From Azotobacter salinestris (GTDB lineage: Bacteria; Pseudomonadota; Gammaproteobacteria; Pseudomonadales; Pseudomonadaceae): a stretch of DNA of 64,000 bases. The translations under genes and the position numbers were made by a program. Below are positions 25,866 through 34,959 of this stretch, piece after piece. A model generated the notes under the pieces. It was not told the DNA's origin, did not search any database, and saw only the letters and a program-made list of their open reading frames with translations. The DNA lies in contig NZ_CP045302.1 in the NCBI RefSeq assembly GCF_009363155.1, forward strand, positions 2,204,001 through 2,268,000. The letters run 5' to 3'. Position 1 is the stretch's first letter. The number at the start of each line of letters is the position of its first letter.

Positions 25866-27230
25866 ATGGTCAAAGAAACCGAAATCAAGCTGCGCGTCAG
25901 CCGTACCACCCTTGCCGCCCTGCGCGAGCATCCCCTGCTGAAGGCACGCAGCGAGAGCGGCTGGCAGCGCCACGAGCTGTTCAACCAGTACTACGACACC
26001 CCGGCGCGGGACCTGGCCCGCGCACGGGTAGCCCTGCGCCTGCGGCGCGACGGCGGGCAGTACATCCAGACCCTGAAGAGCCGCGGGCAGAGCGTCGCCG
26101 GCCTGTCCGAACGCAACGAGTGGGACTGGTACCTGGACCAACCCAGTCTGGACCCGGCGCGGCTCGACGACCAGTGCTGGCCGGCGGAGCTGGCCGGCCT
26201 GGACAAGACCGCCCTGCAGCCGATCTTCAGCACCGATTTCGTCCGCGAGAAGGCCGACCTCGTCTGGCAGCGCGACGGGCAGCGGGTGGCCGTCGAGGCG
26301 GCGCTGGATCTGGGCAAGGTGGTCGCAGGCCCGCGCGAGGAGGAAATCTGCGAGCTGGAGCTTGAGCTGCGCGAGGGCGAGCCCGCCGCGCTGCTGGAGC
26401 TGGCCCTCGCCCTGGCCGCCGACCTGCCGCTGATGCCCTGCGACATCAGCAAGGCCGAACGCGGCTACCGACTGTTCGACCCGGCCAGCTACACCCTCGC
26501 CCTGCCGGTGCCGACGCTCGGTGCGCAGGCGCCGCTGGACGAGGCCTTCGCGGCACTGGCCTGGCACCTGCTCGGCAGCAGCCAGCGGCTGGCCGAACAG
26601 TACCGCTTCAGCGGCCACTGGAAGCTGCTGGAGCAGTGGCTCGCCCAACTGATCGACCTGCGCGCCCTGCTCGGCAGCCTCGGCCAGGCGGCTCCGCGGG
26701 CCAGCTCCGGCGGCCTGCGCGGCGCCCTGGATGCCCTGCTCCAGGACTGGCGGCTGCAGCTTGCCGCCGGCCAGAACGACGAGGCCGTGCGCCAGGCGGC
26801 TCCGGCCCGCTTCGCCGCCGAACTGGAGCGGACCCGCTGGGGGCTGTTCTCGCTGCAGGCTTCGCACTGGCTGCTGACCCGCGCCTGGAGCGTCCGGCGC
26901 ACCCCCACCGGCCAGCGCCAGGGTGCCGCGCCGCTGGGCCGCTGGCTGGCGCATCTGCTGGCGGACGAGGCGCGAGAGCTGCCGCTGACCCGCTGTCAGC
27001 AATACCCGGAAAGCCTAACGGAGCAACTTCCGCGTCTCGAGCGTGTGCTAGTCTGGCTGCGCCTTGCCCGTAACGTGCTGGAAATCCCCGAGCCAGACCG
27101 CCTGTACGGCGAACTGGTCAAGCTCGGCGAGCTGGCCACCCGTCCGCTGGACGACGTCCTGCGCGAGCGGCGTGCCGCCCAGGCACAGACCGTGGCGACC
27201 CTGAAACCCTGGAAAGCGCTGCTGAAATAG
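25866..27230 (+). CDS. CYTH-CHAD inorganic triphosphatase (YgiF-like)
   Basis: The N-terminal CYTH domain opens with the ExExK signature (KETEIKLRV), with YYDTPARDLARARVALRLRR and YIQTLKSRGQ forming the triphosphate tunnel. The C-terminal CHAD domain (about 240-454) is helical with His/Arg/Lys residues expected to bind polyphosphate. The family hydrolyses tripolyphosphate in the cytoplasm. The start ATG 25866 is the first Met of the CYTH motif. The 454-residue length is typical. Confidence 0.9.
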   Translation: MVKETEIKLRVSRTTLAALREHPLLKARSESGWQRHELFNQYYDTPARDLARARVALRLRRDGGQYIQTLKSRGQSVAGLSERNEWDWYLDQPSLDPARLDDQCWPAELAGLDKTALQPIFSTDFVREKADLVWQRDGQRVAVEAALDLGKVVAGPREEEICELELELREGEPAALLELALALAADLPLMPCDISKAERGYRLFDPASYTLALPVPTLGAQAPLDEAFAALAWHLLGSSQRLAEQYRFSGHWKLLEQWLAQLIDLRALLGSLGQAAPRASSGGLRGALDALLQDWRLQLAAGQNDEAVRQAAPARFAAELERTRWGLFSLQASHWLLTRAWSVRRTPTGQRQGAAPLGRWLAHLLADEARELPLTRCQQYPESLTEQLPRLERVLVWLRLARNVLEIPEPDRLYGELVKLGELATRPLDDVLRERRAAQAQTVATLKPWKALLK

Positions 27231-27285
27231 GCTCCCGCCGGCAGAGCGAGCGCCTCTGCCGCGCGTCTCCGTACGGACGCACGCC

Positions 27286-27969
27286 ATGCTCAAGCTAAGT
27301 CTCAAAACGATCTTCGCCACCTGGCTGACCGGTCTCCTGGCACTCCTGCCGCTGACCCTGACCCTGGTGCTGCTGGCCTGGATCCTCAGCCTGCTGAACC
27401 GTCTGATCGGTCCCTCCACCCTCGCCGGGCAGATCTCCGCCGGGCTCGGCCAGTACTTCGTGAGCAATCCGTCGCTGGCCTACCTGTTCGGCGGTTTCGT
27501 GCTGCTGGCCTGCCTCTACCCGCTGGGCCTGGCCGTGCAGCTGGGCCTGCGCCGGCCGCTGACCCGGCTGATCGACGTCACCCTGCGGCGCACTCCGCTG
27601 ATCGGCCAGCTCTACAACCTGGCGGACCGCTTCGTCGCCCTGCTGGACAAGAACAAGAACCCCGACATCGGCGCCATGAGCCCGGTCTGGTGCTTCTTCG
27701 GCGGCGACGGCACCGCCGTGCTGGCGCTGTTGCCGAGCCCCGTGCCGATCGAGATCGAAGGCCGCAGCTATCACGCCATCCTGGTCCCCACCGCGCCCAT
27801 CCCGATTGGCGGCGGGCTGCTCTACGTGCCGGTGGAATGGGTGCGCCCGGCGCACATGGGGATCGAGGAGCTGACCAGCATCTATGTCTCCATGGGCCTC
27901 ACGCCGCCCTCCAGGGCCAAGGCCAGGCGCGACCAAAGCCTCGACCTGGGTCACGGAAAAGGCCTCTGA
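27286..27969 (+). CDS. DUF502 inner-membrane protein
   Basis: A 227-residue protein with two N-terminal membrane helices (FATWLTGLLALLPLTLTLVL; YLFGGFVLLACLYPLGLAVQ) and the DUF502 blocks TPLIGQLYNLADRFVALLDK and IPIGGGLLYVPVEWVRPAHM. Function is not established. It lies between the CYTH-CHAD gene and the orphan secretion ATPase on the same strand, an arrangement I associate with pseudomonad genomes. Confidence 0.85.
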   Translation: MLKLSLKTIFATWLTGLLALLPLTLTLVLLAWILSLLNRLIGPSTLAGQISAGLGQYFVSNPSLAYLFGGFVLLACLYPLGLAVQLGLRRPLTRLIDVTLRRTPLIGQLYNLADRFVALLDKNKNPDIGAMSPVWCFFGGDGTAVLALLPSPVPIEIEGRSYHAILVPTAPIPIGGGLLYVPVEWVRPAHMGIEELTSIYVSMGLTPPSRAKARRDQSLDLGHGKGL

Positions 27970-28042
27970 AGACGGCCGTCGCTTCGCCCCGACGGCCCCA
28001 TCGGGCATGCTGGCGAAAGACGCAGAACGACCGAGACCCCGC

Positions 28043-29830
28043 ATGCCTTCCACCACATCTTCTTCCACCGAGGACCGCTGGCTCGAGCTGGGCGACCTGC
28101 TGCGCGAACTGGTCGCCCAGGGCCGGATCGGCCAGGACAGCGCCGAGCAGTGCCTGGCGATCCGCCGCAGCGCGCAGGACAACCAGCAGCATCCGCTGGA
28201 GTTCCTCGCCGCCCAGCAGCTCGACGACCGCCTCCAGCCCGGCCGCAGGCTCGACCTGGAAAGCCTCACCCAGTGGCTGGCCGACCACGCCGGGCAGCCC
28301 TACCTGCGCATCGACCCGCTGAAGATCGACGTCGCCGCGATCACCCCGCTGATGTCCTATGCCTTCGCCCAGCGCCACCGGATCCTCGCCGTGGCAGTCG
28401 CCCCCGACAGCGTCACGGTCGCCAGTGCGCAGCCCTTCGTCGGCAGTTGGGAAGCCAACCTGACCCATGTGCTCAGGCGGCCGATCCGCCGGGTGGTGGC
28501 CAACCCCGCCGACATCCAGCGCTTCACCGTGGAGTTCTACCGCCTGGCCAAGTCGGTCAGCGGCGCCTCGGCCACGGAGCAGAAGATCAGTGGCATCGGC
28601 AACTTCGAGCAGTTGCTCAAGCTCGGCGCGGCGGACCAGGAGCCGGACGCCAACGACGCGCACATCGTCACCATCGTCGATTGGCTGTTCCAGTACGCCT
28701 TCCAGCAGCGCGCCAGCGACATCCACATCGAGCCGCGCCGCGAGGCCGGCGGCGTGCGCTTTCGCATCGACGGCGTGCTGCACAACGTCTATCAGTTTCC
28801 GCCGCAGGTGACCATGGCGGTGGTCAGCCGGCTGAAGAGCCTCGGCCGGATGAACGTCGCCGAGAAGCGCAAGCCGCAGGATGGCCGGGTCAAGACCAGG
28901 AGCCCGGACGGCGGCGAGATCGAGCTGCGCCTCTCCACCCTGCCGACCGCCTTCGGCGAGAAGCTGGTGATGCGCATCTTCGACCCCGAGGTATTGCTCA
29001 AGAGCTTCGACGCCCTCGGCTTCTCCGCCGACGACCTGCGCCGCTGGCAGAGCATGACCGGCCAGCCCAACGGCATCATCCTGGTCACCGGCCCGACCGG
29101 CTCGGGCAAGACCACCACCCTCTACACCACGCTGAAACAACTGGCGACGCCGGAGGTCAACGTCTGCACCATCGAAGACCCCATCGAGATGATCGAACCG
29201 GCGTTCAACCAGATGCAGGTGCAGCACAACATCGACCTGACCTTCGCCAGCGGCGTGCGCGCGCTGATGCGCCAGGACCCGGACATCATCATGGTCGGCG
29301 AGATCCGCGATCTGGAGACCGCCGAGATAGCCATCCAGGCGGCGCTCACCGGCCACCTGGTGCTCTCCACCCTGCACACCAACGACGCCCCCAGCGCCAT
29401 CACCCGCCTGCTCGAGCTGGGCGTACCCTACTACCTGATCAAGGCCACCCTGCTCGGGGTCATGGCCCAGCGCCTGGTACGCACCCTGTGTCCGCACTGC
29501 AAGGCGCCGGTGACGCTCGACGAGGTCGACTGGCAGGCGCTCACCCGGCCCTGGAACGCCCCGCTGCCGGGCGGCGCCCACGAGGCGGTGGGTTGTCCTG
29601 AATGTCGCGATACCGGTTACCGCGGGCGTGCCGGGGTCTACGAGATCATGCTGTTGAACGATGCCATCAAGCCACTGATCAAAGCCGATACCGATCTGCT
29701 CGCGTTGCGCCGCGCCGCCTTCAAAGACGGCATGCGCAGCCTGCGCCTGTCCGGCGCGCTGAAGATCGCCACCGGATCGACCACCCTGGAGGAGGTCATG
29801 CGAGTCACCCCACAGAGCGAACAGCGCTAA
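28043..29830 (+). CDS. Orphan GspE/PilB-type secretion ATPase
   Basis: A 595-residue protein with an N-terminal MshE/GspE N domain (about 60-200: VAAITPLMSYAFAQRHRILA) and a complete ATPase core: HIEPRREAGGVRFRIDGVLH, Walker A GPTGSGKTTT near 350, VCTIEDPIEMIEPAFNQMQV, Walker B DPDIIMVGEIRDLETAE, and zinc cysteines CPHC and CPEC. It is clearly distinct from the operon GspE at 13760. No pseudopilin or platform gene is adjacent, so its partner machine is unknown; a type IV pilus or a second T2SS elsewhere is possible. The ATG at 28043 is preferred to the upstream frame overlapping DUF502. Confidence 0.88.
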   Translation: MPSTTSSSTEDRWLELGDLLRELVAQGRIGQDSAEQCLAIRRSAQDNQQHPLEFLAAQQLDDRLQPGRRLDLESLTQWLADHAGQPYLRIDPLKIDVAAITPLMSYAFAQRHRILAVAVAPDSVTVASAQPFVGSWEANLTHVLRRPIRRVVANPADIQRFTVEFYRLAKSVSGASATEQKISGIGNFEQLLKLGAADQEPDANDAHIVTIVDWLFQYAFQQRASDIHIEPRREAGGVRFRIDGVLHNVYQFPPQVTMAVVSRLKSLGRMNVAEKRKPQDGRVKTRSPDGGEIELRLSTLPTAFGEKLVMRIFDPEVLLKSFDALGFSADDLRRWQSMTGQPNGIILVTGPTGSGKTTTLYTTLKQLATPEVNVCTIEDPIEMIEPAFNQMQVQHNIDLTFASGVRALMRQDPDIIMVGEIRDLETAEIAIQAALTGHLVLSTLHTNDAPSAITRLLELGVPYYLIKATLLGVMAQRLVRTLCPHCKAPVTLDEVDWQALTRPWNAPLPGGAHEAVGCPECRDTGYRGRAGVYEIMLLNDAIKPLIKADTDLLALRRAAFKDGMRSLRLSGALKIATGSTTLEEVMRVTPQSEQR

Positions 29831-29949
29831 CCCGGTAGGATCACAGACCTGCCGCCGTATCCCGCCCACCGTCAGGAACTCCCCATGCCAAGCCGTCGCA
29901 CCGCCCGCCCCCATCCCGGTTCCGCCCGTACCGGCCTGTGGAGCCACCG

Positions 29950-30201
29950 ATGCTGCTGACCTTCCTGCAAGGGCTGTCGTCCTGGCACTGGCTGGGGCTC
30001 GGCATCCTGCTGCTGATCCTGGAGGTCTTCGACGCCGGCGGCTATCTGCTGTGGATGGCCCTGGTCGCCACCGGCCTCGCCATATTGCTGCAGGTCCTGC
30101 CCGACTTTTCCTGGAAACTGCAGCTCTTGCTGTTCATCAGCCTGTCGACGCTGCTGCTGCTGCTCTGGCAACACTGGCGCCGGCGCCTGCTGGACCGCTG
30201 A
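29950..30201 (+). CDS. nfeD: NfeD-like membrane protein
   Basis: A small protein of 83 residues from ATG (a GTG 12 bases upstream would add four). It has the NfeD N-terminal signature WLGLGILLLILEVFDAGGYL plus two more helices and a short basic tail. The usual C-terminal OB fold is absent. NfeD proteins normally work beside an SPFH/stomatin protein in membrane microdomains, but no SPFH gene adjoins it here. Function therefore uncertain. Confidence 0.7.
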   Translation: MLLTFLQGLSSWHWLGLGILLLILEVFDAGGYLLWMALVATGLAILLQVLPDFSWKLQLLLFISLSTLLLLLWQHWRRRLLDR

Positions 30202-30248
30202 TCAGGTCGGCTGCGCCCACGCCCGCCACCAGGGAACTCGAACCGCCC

Positions 30249-30277
30249 GGAAATGATCTCATTTAGGCATCATTTCC
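30249..30277 (+). promoter_or_regulatory. Perfect 9-bp inverted repeat just upstream of the DUF2388 gene
   Basis: GGAAATGAT (30249-30257) and ATCATTTCC (30269-30277) flank an 11-base spacer. It ends 11 bases before the ATG, beside the ribosome binding site CTGGAG. It could be an operator or a translation-controlling hairpin. Confidence 0.4.
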
Positions 30278-30288
30278 TGGAGTTCCCC

Positions 30289-30627
30289 ATGAACAGCAAG
30301 ATCGCCGGCCTCGCCATCAGCCTCATCGTGCTCCCCTTCGGCGCAGCGCAGGCCCACGACGATGACTTCCTGCGCGACATCATCTCTTCCGGCCTTACCA
30401 CCGCCTCCACTTATATGACCTTCAAGGACGACAAGCTGATCGTCGCCGCTCAGGAGGACGCCGGCACCTTCATCGCCAGCGACGGCCAGATCCGCGGCCC
30501 CTATCTGGAAGCGGCGCTGCAGCAACTGCGCGAGGCCAATCCGCAGCTGCAGGCCAGCGACACGGAGCTGGCCAGCGCGATTCTCGCCAGCCAGCCCGAA
30601 TCCCCGGCGCGTTTCGGGAGCCGCTGA
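30289..30627 (+). CDS. DUF2388 small exported protein
   Basis: A 112-residue protein with a clear signal peptide (MNSKIAGLAISLIVLPFGAA ending AQA before HDDDF). The mature part has the DUF2388 blocks TTASTYMTFKDDKLIVAAQE, DAGTFIASDGQIRGPYLEAA and NPQLQASDTELASAIL. The family is typical of Pseudomonas and relatives, periplasmic and of unknown function. A TTCCTGGAG ribosome binding site precedes the ATG. Its promoter region contains the 9-bp inverted repeat at 30249. Confidence 0.8.
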   Translation: MNSKIAGLAISLIVLPFGAAQAHDDDFLRDIISSGLTTASTYMTFKDDKLIVAAQEDAGTFIASDGQIRGPYLEAALQQLREANPQLQASDTELASAILASQPESPARFGSR

Positions 30628-30810
30628 GAGCTGCGCGGAGCCGGTAACGGCCGGGCGTTACCCGTCGGGCCAAACCGCCGCCCGGTTGTTACCCTCGCCT
30701 CAGCCGTGGGTAGCAAACCTGGGTCGAACGGAAACAGAATTCTTCCCGCCAAAGCCCCCGGCAGAACACCATTTAATATAAGCTACTGATATACAAGGAT
30801 TTTATTTTTC

Positions 30811-30826
30811 TGGCACGGGTAATGCT
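30811..30826 (+). promoter_or_regulatory. Sigma-54 promoter of the Crc-type small RNA
   Basis: TGGCAC-N5-ATGCT matches the sigma-54 -24/-12 consensus (TGGCAC-N5-TTGCW) with one change. It lies 10-12 bases before the A/C-rich start of the predicted RNA. In pseudomonads the CrcZ/CrcY/CrcX promoters are driven by sigma-54 with CbrB, so this placement is as expected. Confidence 0.75.
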
Positions 30827-30836
30827 CTATCTCACA

Positions 30837-31205
30837 TACAACAAAAATAAAAATGGCACTTCAAGAACAACAACAGAAACGACTCTGACATAACAAAAAC
30901 AAGCACGGCAGAGACGGCGCAAACTGATTTTTTTGGAGAGGATACGCGTTCCGGGGTCGAGGCCCCGCAGCCGGACAGAGAACAATAAAACTACCTTGAG
31001 GTAGCGCCCGGACTGGTTGGATCACCTGGTGATCATCGCGATATCGGCGATCAAAGAAATACGTTTGCTCTTGGCCCCGACTGGGGCTGACTGAAGCACC
31101 TTCTTCAGGGTGGCGGTCGACAAGAACAACAACAGATCGAGCACAAGAAGAACAAAGCACAAAGTCGATTTGGAGGGGAGCTCAGGCTCCCCTCTGTGCT
31201 TTGAG
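30837..31205 (+). ncRNA. CrcZ/CrcY-type small RNA that sequesters Hfq/Crc
   Basis: The segment is non-coding and less GC-rich than its surroundings. It begins just after a sigma-54 promoter and ends at a strong hairpin. It carries at least six A-rich Hfq/Crc-binding motifs of the AAnAAnAA type: around 30838 (ACAACAAAAATAAAAA), 30863 (AAGAACAACAAC), 30892 (AACAAAAACAAG), 30981 (AACAATAAAA), 31122 (AAGAACAACAACA) and 31145 (AAGAAGAACAAAG). Several palindromes lie between them. CrcZ-family RNAs of pseudomonads are about 370-430 nt with repeated motifs like this and relieve catabolite repression. Which family member it is cannot be told from sequence alone. Confidence 0.8.
31173..31204 (+). terminator. 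Terminator of the Crc-type RNA
   Basis: GAGGGGAGC (31173-31181), loop TCAG, GCTCCCCTC (31186-31194). An outer CAAAGCAC (31153-31160) can pair with GTGCTTTG (31197-31204). The U-run is short. It may also serve the convergent yceH gene. Confidence 0.75.
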
Positions 31206-31233
31206 CGATATCTCCCTCCTTGGGAAGCTCCAC

Positions 31234-31905
31234 TCACTCCCGCGGTTCGCCACTCCCCAACTCCTCCTCCAGCTTCGCCAGCCGCTCCTCCAGTTCCGCG
31301 ATGCGCGCCTCCAGCGCCTCGATCCGGCCGCTCGTCGCCCCGTCGCTACCGGCCGGCTGAGTCGCACGCGCGGCCAGCAGTTCCTCCAGGTACTCCGGAG
31401 TACCCAGCAGGTGCATATAGCGCTCCTCGCGCTGCCCCGACTGGCGCGGCAGCCGGCTCACCAGCTCGCGACCGATCAGCCGCTCCAGCTGATGCTGCAG
31501 TTCCTCACCGTCGTCGAAGTCGCACAGGCGGGCACTGCGGGTCAGCAGCTCGTTGATGGTCTGTGGGCCGCGCAGCAACAGCAGCCCGATCAGCGCCAGC
31601 TGCGGCGGGGTGAGTTGCAGGGCCTTGTCGAGACGGTGCTCCCAGCGGTCCGCCCGGCTGCCCATGACCAGCTGCACCAGGGAGCGCCCCTCCAGCAGGC
31701 GCAGGCTCTGGCCGACCTGGCCGGGATCGAGGTTCATCAGCGGCTCGCGACTGGTCTTCTGGTTGCAGGCCAGTACCAGGGCATTGAGGGTCAGCGGGTA
31801 GCTTTCCGGTGTGGTCGCCTGTTTCTCGATCAGGCAACCCAGAATGCGGACCTCGATGGCGTTGAGCGGCTCTTGGGCAGGCCGCGCTTCGGAGTGATCG
31901 GACAT
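31234..31905 (-). CDS. yceH: YceH/DUF480 protein
   Basis: A 223-residue protein with two winged-helix domains characteristic of DUF480: [20 protein letters not shown] followed by [20 protein letters not shown], then [19 protein letters not shown] and [20 protein letters not shown]. The C-terminal 40 residues are a predicted coiled coil ([20 protein letters not shown]). Function unknown; a DNA-binding role is plausible. It is convergent with the small RNA. Confidence 0.9.
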   Translation of the reverse strand: MSDHSEARPAQEPLNAIEVRILGCLIEKQATTPESYPLTLNALVLACNQKTSREPLMNLDPGQVGQSLRLLEGRSLVQLVMGSRADRWEHRLDKALQLTPPQLALIGLLLLRGPQTINELLTRSARLCDFDDGEELQHQLERLIGRELVSRLPRQSGQREERYMHLLGTPEYLEELLAARATQPAGSDGATSGRIEALEARIAELEERLAKLEEELGSGEPRE

Positions 31906-32072
31906 GGCTGGACATCCTCGACGTGGAAACTCCTAGCCTACCGGGAGTGCTACGTCCCTGAACATATCCCGGCCCCGGCCGGGCACATGCTGTGATCGAA
32001 AAAACAGGCTGCTATGATCCTCCGGGGATTCGTCGCGAGTCTCTACCGCAAGGCGACACGGACAGGGCAACG

Positions 32073-33224
32073 ATGTACCCGACCCCCTCACCACCAGGTC
32101 AACTGCAACTGAGCAGCGCCGGTCAGCCTCCCGGGCTGAACGTCGTCGGCGACTGGACACTGCAGCACTACCCACGCCTGAAGCGCGAAGTCGAGCGCAC
32201 CCGGCCGCGGCTCGACGACGCCTGCCCGGTCGTGCTGGACGGACTGGGCGCCCTCGACACTGCAGGCGCCGGCCTGCTGGTGGAGTTGCTCGGCACCCAG
32301 CGACTCGCGGACATCGCCCACTGGGCGCCGCAACTGCCGGCCGAGCGTCAGGCCCTGCTGCGCACGGTTGCCACGGCGGTCGCCGACGCCGCCGTCGGCC
32401 CCGAGGAAGAGCCGGAGCGCTCCACCCTCAAGGACGAGCTGGCGCACATCGGGCGGGTCGTCGAAACGCTCTGGGAGCAGCAGCGCACGCTGTACGGCTT
32501 CATCGGCCTGACCCTGAGCACCCTGCTCGCGACCCTGCTGCGCCCGCGGCGCTGGCGCATCACCCCACTGGTGGCGCACATCGAGCGGACCGGGCTGGAC
32601 GCCGTGCCCATCGTCGCCCTGCTGACCTTCATGGTCGGTGCTGTGGTGGCCTTTCTCGGCGCCACCGTGCTCGGCCAGTTCGGCGCCACCATCTATACCG
32701 TCAATCTGGTCGCCTATTCCTTCCTGCGCGAATTCGGCGTGCTGCTCTGTGCCATCCTGATGGCAGGGCGCACCGCCAGCGCCTTCGCCGCGCAGATCGG
32801 CGCGATGAAGGCCAACGAAGAAATCGACGCGATCCGCGCCCTCGGCCTCGATCCGATCGAGCTGCTGGTGCTGCCGCGGGTGCTGGCGATGCTGGTGACC
32901 CTGCCGATCCTCACCCTCATCGCCATGCTCTGCGGCATCCTCGGCGGCCTGGCGGTCTGCGTCCTGGCACTGGGCATTTCACCGGTACAGTACTTTGCCA
33001 TTCTCGAACAGGAGATTCCGGTCAACCACTATCTGGTCGGCCTCGGCAAGGCCCCGCTGTTCGCCTTCCTGATCGCCGTGATCGGCTGCCTGGAGGGCTT
33101 CAAGGCCGGCGGCAGCGCCCAGTCGGTCGGCGAACACACCACCTCCAGCGTGGTGCAGTCGATCTTCATGGTGATCCTGCTGGACGCCCTGGCCGCCCTG
33201 TTCCTCATGGAGATGGGCTGGTGA
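32073..33224 (+). CDS. MlaE-family lipid ABC permease with N-terminal STAS domain
   Basis: The first 110 residues form a STAS-type domain (LNVVGDWTLQHYPRLKREVE, PVVLDGLGALDTAGAGLLVE), which in the canonical Mla system is supplied by the separate protein MlaB. The rest is an MlaE permease with GLDAVPIVALLTFMVGAVVA, LREFGVLLCAILMAGRTASA and FAAQIGAMKANEEIDAIRAL. The start at 32073 gives 383 residues. It heads a four-gene operon (permease, ATPase, MCE protein, lipoprotein) with overlapping ends, expected to move phospholipid between the envelope membranes. Confidence 0.88.
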   Translation: MYPTPSPPGQLQLSSAGQPPGLNVVGDWTLQHYPRLKREVERTRPRLDDACPVVLDGLGALDTAGAGLLVELLGTQRLADIAHWAPQLPAERQALLRTVATAVADAAVGPEEEPERSTLKDELAHIGRVVETLWEQQRTLYGFIGLTLSTLLATLLRPRRWRITPLVAHIERTGLDAVPIVALLTFMVGAVVAFLGATVLGQFGATIYTVNLVAYSFLREFGVLLCAILMAGRTASAFAAQIGAMKANEEIDAIRALGLDPIELLVLPRVLAMLVTLPILTLIAMLCGILGGLAVCVLALGISPVQYFAILEQEIPVNHYLVGLGKAPLFAFLIAVIGCLEGFKAGGSAQSVGEHTTSSVVQSIFMVILLDALAALFLMEMGW

Positions 33225-34021
33225 CTGCCAACACGCCGCTACAGGAGCCGCTGATCCGGGTGCGCGGCCTGGTGAATCGCTTCGGCCGCCAGACGGTCCA
33301 TGACAGCCTCGACCTGGACATCCGGCGCGGCGAGATTCTCGGCGTGGTCGGCGGCTCGGGCACCGGCAAGTCGGTGCTGCTGCGCAGCATCGTCGGCCTG
33401 CACCGGCCCAGCGCCGGGCGGATCGAAGTGTTCGGCGAGGACCTGCTGAACCTGCCGGCCGCACGGCGCTCCCGGCTGGAGCGGCGCTTCGGCGTGCTCT
33501 TCCAGCAGGGCGCCCTGTTCACCTCGCTGAACCTCGAGGAAAACGTCGCCCTGCCGCTGATCGAGCATGCCGGACTGCCGCGTCCCGAAGCCGGGCATCT
33601 GGCCCGGCTCAAGCTGGCCCTGGCCGGGCTGCCGGCCAACGCCGCCTGCAAGTACCCGGACGAGCTGTCCGGCGGAATGATCAAGCGCGCCGCCCTGGCC
33701 CGCGCCCTGGCCCTGGATCCGGAAGTGCTCTTTCTCGACGAGCCGACCGCCGGGCTCGATCCGATCGGCGCGGCGGCCTTCGACCGGCTTATCCTCACCC
33801 TGCGCGATGCTCTCGGGCTCAGCGTGCTCCTGGTCACCCACGACCTCGACACCTTGTATACCAGCTGCGACCGGGTGGCCGTGCTGGCGCAAAGGCGCGT
33901 GCTGGTCGAAGGCCGCCTGGAAGTGGTGGCGGCCACCGATGACCCCTGGATCCGCGAATATTTCCACGGCCCACGCGGCCGCGCGGCACACCAGGCCGCC
34001 GAACTGCAGGAGACCCCCTGA
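33221..34021 (+). CDS. MlaF-family ABC ATPase
   Basis: A 266-residue cytoplasmic ATPase starting with GTG, overlapping the permease stop by 4 bases. Walker A GGSGTGKS, Q-loop region FGVLFQQGALFTSLNLEENV, signature ELSGGMIKRAALARALALDP, Walker B EVLFLDEPTAGLDP and H-loop LLVTHDLDTLY are all intact. The FTSLNLEENVALPLIE segment is typical of MlaF-type ATPases that energise MCE lipid transporters. Confidence 0.92.
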   Translation: MTANTPLQEPLIRVRGLVNRFGRQTVHDSLDLDIRRGEILGVVGGSGTGKSVLLRSIVGLHRPSAGRIEVFGEDLLNLPAARRSRLERRFGVLFQQGALFTSLNLEENVALPLIEHAGLPRPEAGHLARLKLALAGLPANAACKYPDELSGGMIKRAALARALALDPEVLFLDEPTAGLDPIGAAAFDRLILTLRDALGLSVLLVTHDLDTLYTSCDRVAVLAQRRVLVEGRLEVVAATDDPWIREYFHGPRGRAAHQAAELQETP

Positions 34022-34959
34022 TGGAAACCCGCGCTCATCATGTGCTGATCGGTCTGTTCACGGTCGTGGCGGTGATCGCCGCCCTGTTTCTCGCCCTCTG
34101 GCTGAGCAAGTCCAGCCTGGACCGCGAATTCGACCACTACGAAATTCTGTTCAACCACTCGGTGAGCGGCCTGGCGGTCGGCAGCCCGGTGGAATACAGC
34201 GGCATCCGGGTCGGCGACGTGGAGCAGCTCTGGCTCGACCCCGAGGACCCGCGCATGGCCCGCGCGCGCATCCGCCTCGACAGCGGCACGCCGATCAAGC
34301 GCGACACCCGCGCCCGCCTGCTGCTGGCCAACATTACCGGCGCCCGCAGCATCCAGCTGTTCGGCGGCACCCCGCAAAGCCCGCCGCTCGAAGGCGAAGG
34401 CGGCAAGCCGCCGCTGATCGTCGCCGACCCCTCCCCGCTCAACACCCTGCTCGACGAGGGCGAAGACGTGATGAGCAGCATCAACAGCATCTTGACCGGC
34501 GCCAGCCAGCTCTTCTCGACCGAGAACGCCAGCCGCCTCGGCCGCACCCTGGAGCATCTCGAACAAGCCACGGGCGCAATCGCCGAGCAGCGCGCCGACC
34601 TCGGCCAGGCTGTGCAACAGCTCAACCAGCTCGGCCAGCAGACCGGCGTCCTGCTCGAGGAAATCACCCGCCTGGCGCGCAACGCCAATGGCCTGCTGGA
34701 CGACAACGGCCGCCAGTTGCTGGCCAGCGCGCAGCGCTCGATGAACGCCCTCGAACGCAGCACGACACGCCTGGATCGCCTGCTGGAGAGCAATCAGCAG
34801 GCCCTGAACAACGGCATGAACGGCATCGCCGAGCTGGGCCCGGCGATCAGCGAGCTGCGCACCACCCTCGGCGGGCTGCGCCGGGTCACCCGCCGTCTCG
34901 AGGACAATCCTTCCGGTTTCTTCCTCGGCCGGGAGCAGATGCAGGAGTTCGCGCCATGA
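34021..34959 (+). CDS. MlaD-like MCE substrate-binding protein
   Basis: A membrane-anchored periplasmic protein of 312 residues. One N-terminal helix (VLIGLFTVVAVIAALFLALW) is followed by an MCE domain (about 40-120: FNHSVSGLAVGSPVEYSGIR, VGDVEQLWLDP) and a long coiled coil (180-290). The ATG overlaps the ATPase stop. It should form the hexameric ring that passes lipids across the periplasm with the permease and ATPase. Confidence 0.9.
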   Translation: METRAHHVLIGLFTVVAVIAALFLALWLSKSSLDREFDHYEILFNHSVSGLAVGSPVEYSGIRVGDVEQLWLDPEDPRMARARIRLDSGTPIKRDTRARLLLANITGARSIQLFGGTPQSPPLEGEGGKPPLIVADPSPLNTLLDEGEDVMSSINSILTGASQLFSTENASRLGRTLEHLEQATGAIAEQRADLGQAVQQLNQLGQQTGVLLEEITRLARNANGLLDDNGRQLLASAQRSMNALERSTTRLDRLLESNQQALNNGMNGIAELGPAISELRTTLGGLRRVTRRLEDNPSGFFLGREQMQEFAP

